Assembly (NCBI GenBank): GCA_910588905.1
Contig: CAJURZ010000021.1
Coordinates: 1 to 38,365, forward strand
Origin: an uncultured Eggerthellaceae bacterium
GTDB lineage: Bacteria > Actinomycetota > Coriobacteriia > Coriobacteriales > Eggerthellaceae
Reading direction: 5' to 3'
DNA: 38,365 nucleotides
The position numbers and the translations under genes were made by a program. Each line of letters starts with the position of its first letter. The first letter of the stretch is position 1. The notes under the pieces are model-generated. The model saw only the letters and a list, made by a program, of their open reading frames with translations, made no database searches and was not told the DNA's origin. This document shows, piece by piece, positions 38,169 to 38,365 of this stretch.

Positions 38169-38365
38169 TCATGCCGTCTTCGGCAAAGCGCCTTCCAGCA
38201 GCTCGGCTAGGTCGGCATCGGTCAGGTCGTAGTCGTACATGGTGCGGTAGTAGGCGCGGGTCACGTCCTGGATGCTGTCGTCGAAGGCATCGGGATACAA
38301 AAGGCGCGGCAGCCACTGCATGCCCATGAGCTGGTTCACCGTGGGCGGGTTGTTCATCCAGCACC
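38169..38365 (-). CDS. Periplasmic metal/oxyanion-binding protein, C-terminal end (partial)
   Basis: The frame is open to the window edge; the last 65 residues are visible, WMNNPPTVNQLMGMQWLPRL then LYPDAFDDSIQDVTRAYYRTMYDYDLTDADL. This matches the C-terminal helix region of BtuF/FepB-type ABC substrate-binding proteins (family PF01497), where N-x-P-S-x-N-R-L-x-G-x-x-W-L precedes Y-P. Its neighbour being MoeA-like hints at a MolA-type molybdate or tungstate carrier, but iron-siderophore binding is equally typical of the family. The start lies outside. Confidence 0.75.
   Translation of the reverse strand, partial: CWMNNPPTVNQLMGMQWLPRLLYPDAFDDSIQDVTRAYYRTMYDYDLTDADLAELLEGALPKTA

Overview
The window reads as a chromosomal segment of an anaerobic, GC-rich actinobacterium of the class Coriobacteriia, most likely family Eggerthellaceae. 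This rests on gene content and style, not on a marker search. It has two separate operons for DMSO-reductase-family molybdenum enzymes, a long old-yellow-enzyme-type flavoprotein, a molybdopterin-insertion gene of unusual sequence, and a dense ordinary housekeeping core. Many intergenic regions carry short GC-rich palindromes.

Layout. 1-1026: end of a fused ABC permease/ATPase (+). 1232-5852: a three-gene operon (-) for a membrane-anchored molybdoenzyme (catalytic, four-cluster Fe-S and NrfD-type subunits), ending in a clear terminator. 6016-8830: a PhnP-like metallohydrolase (+), divergent from that operon, and a large flavin/Fe-S oxidoreductase (-). 9007-9506: a RelB/RelE-type toxin-antitoxin pair with a recognisable promoter and operator. 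9507-10197: a gene-free stretch full of palindromes and hairpins. 10198-22344: housekeeping genes, all on the minus strand: pheT, pheS, a secreted coiled-coil/3D-barrel protein, recN, uvrB, coaE, rpsA, trpS and a small TSCPD protein. 22414-28388: six tRNA genes (Val, a CAT-anticodon tRNA, Lys, His, Arg, Gly) interspersed with a sodium/proton antiporter, argS and an M23 peptidase. 28389-28847: a second gene-free palindrome-bearing stretch.

28848-33265 is the most unusual locus. A divergent TetR-type regulator faces an operon (-) of a soluble-looking molybdoenzyme, a small two-cluster ferredoxin subunit, two tightly coupled small membrane proteins that look like the SpoVA family (SpoVAC/SpoVAEb, known for dipicolinate movement in endospores), and a possible small zinc-ribbon protein. 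A SpoVA-like membrane pair in an operon with a molybdoenzyme suggests an uptake or export route for a small (perhaps aromatic) acid substrate. This is inference.

33301-36751 is a DNA alkylation-repair and detoxification island (AlkA-like glycosylase, O6-alkylguanine-DNA methyltransferase, CMD-cupin protein). It is bracketed by two related MITE-like elements with long terminal inverted repeats, one of which abuts a 5'-truncated metallo-beta-lactamase-fold gene. 36812-38365: a divergent MoeA-like protein and the C-terminal end of a periplasmic metal- or oxyanion-binding protein, which fits the demand for molybdenum cofactor.

How the genes work together: the two molybdoenzyme operons, the MoeA-like protein and possibly the binding protein form a molybdenum theme for anaerobic reduction or hydroxyl-transfer chemistry. 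The middle of the window is ordinary replication, repair and translation machinery.
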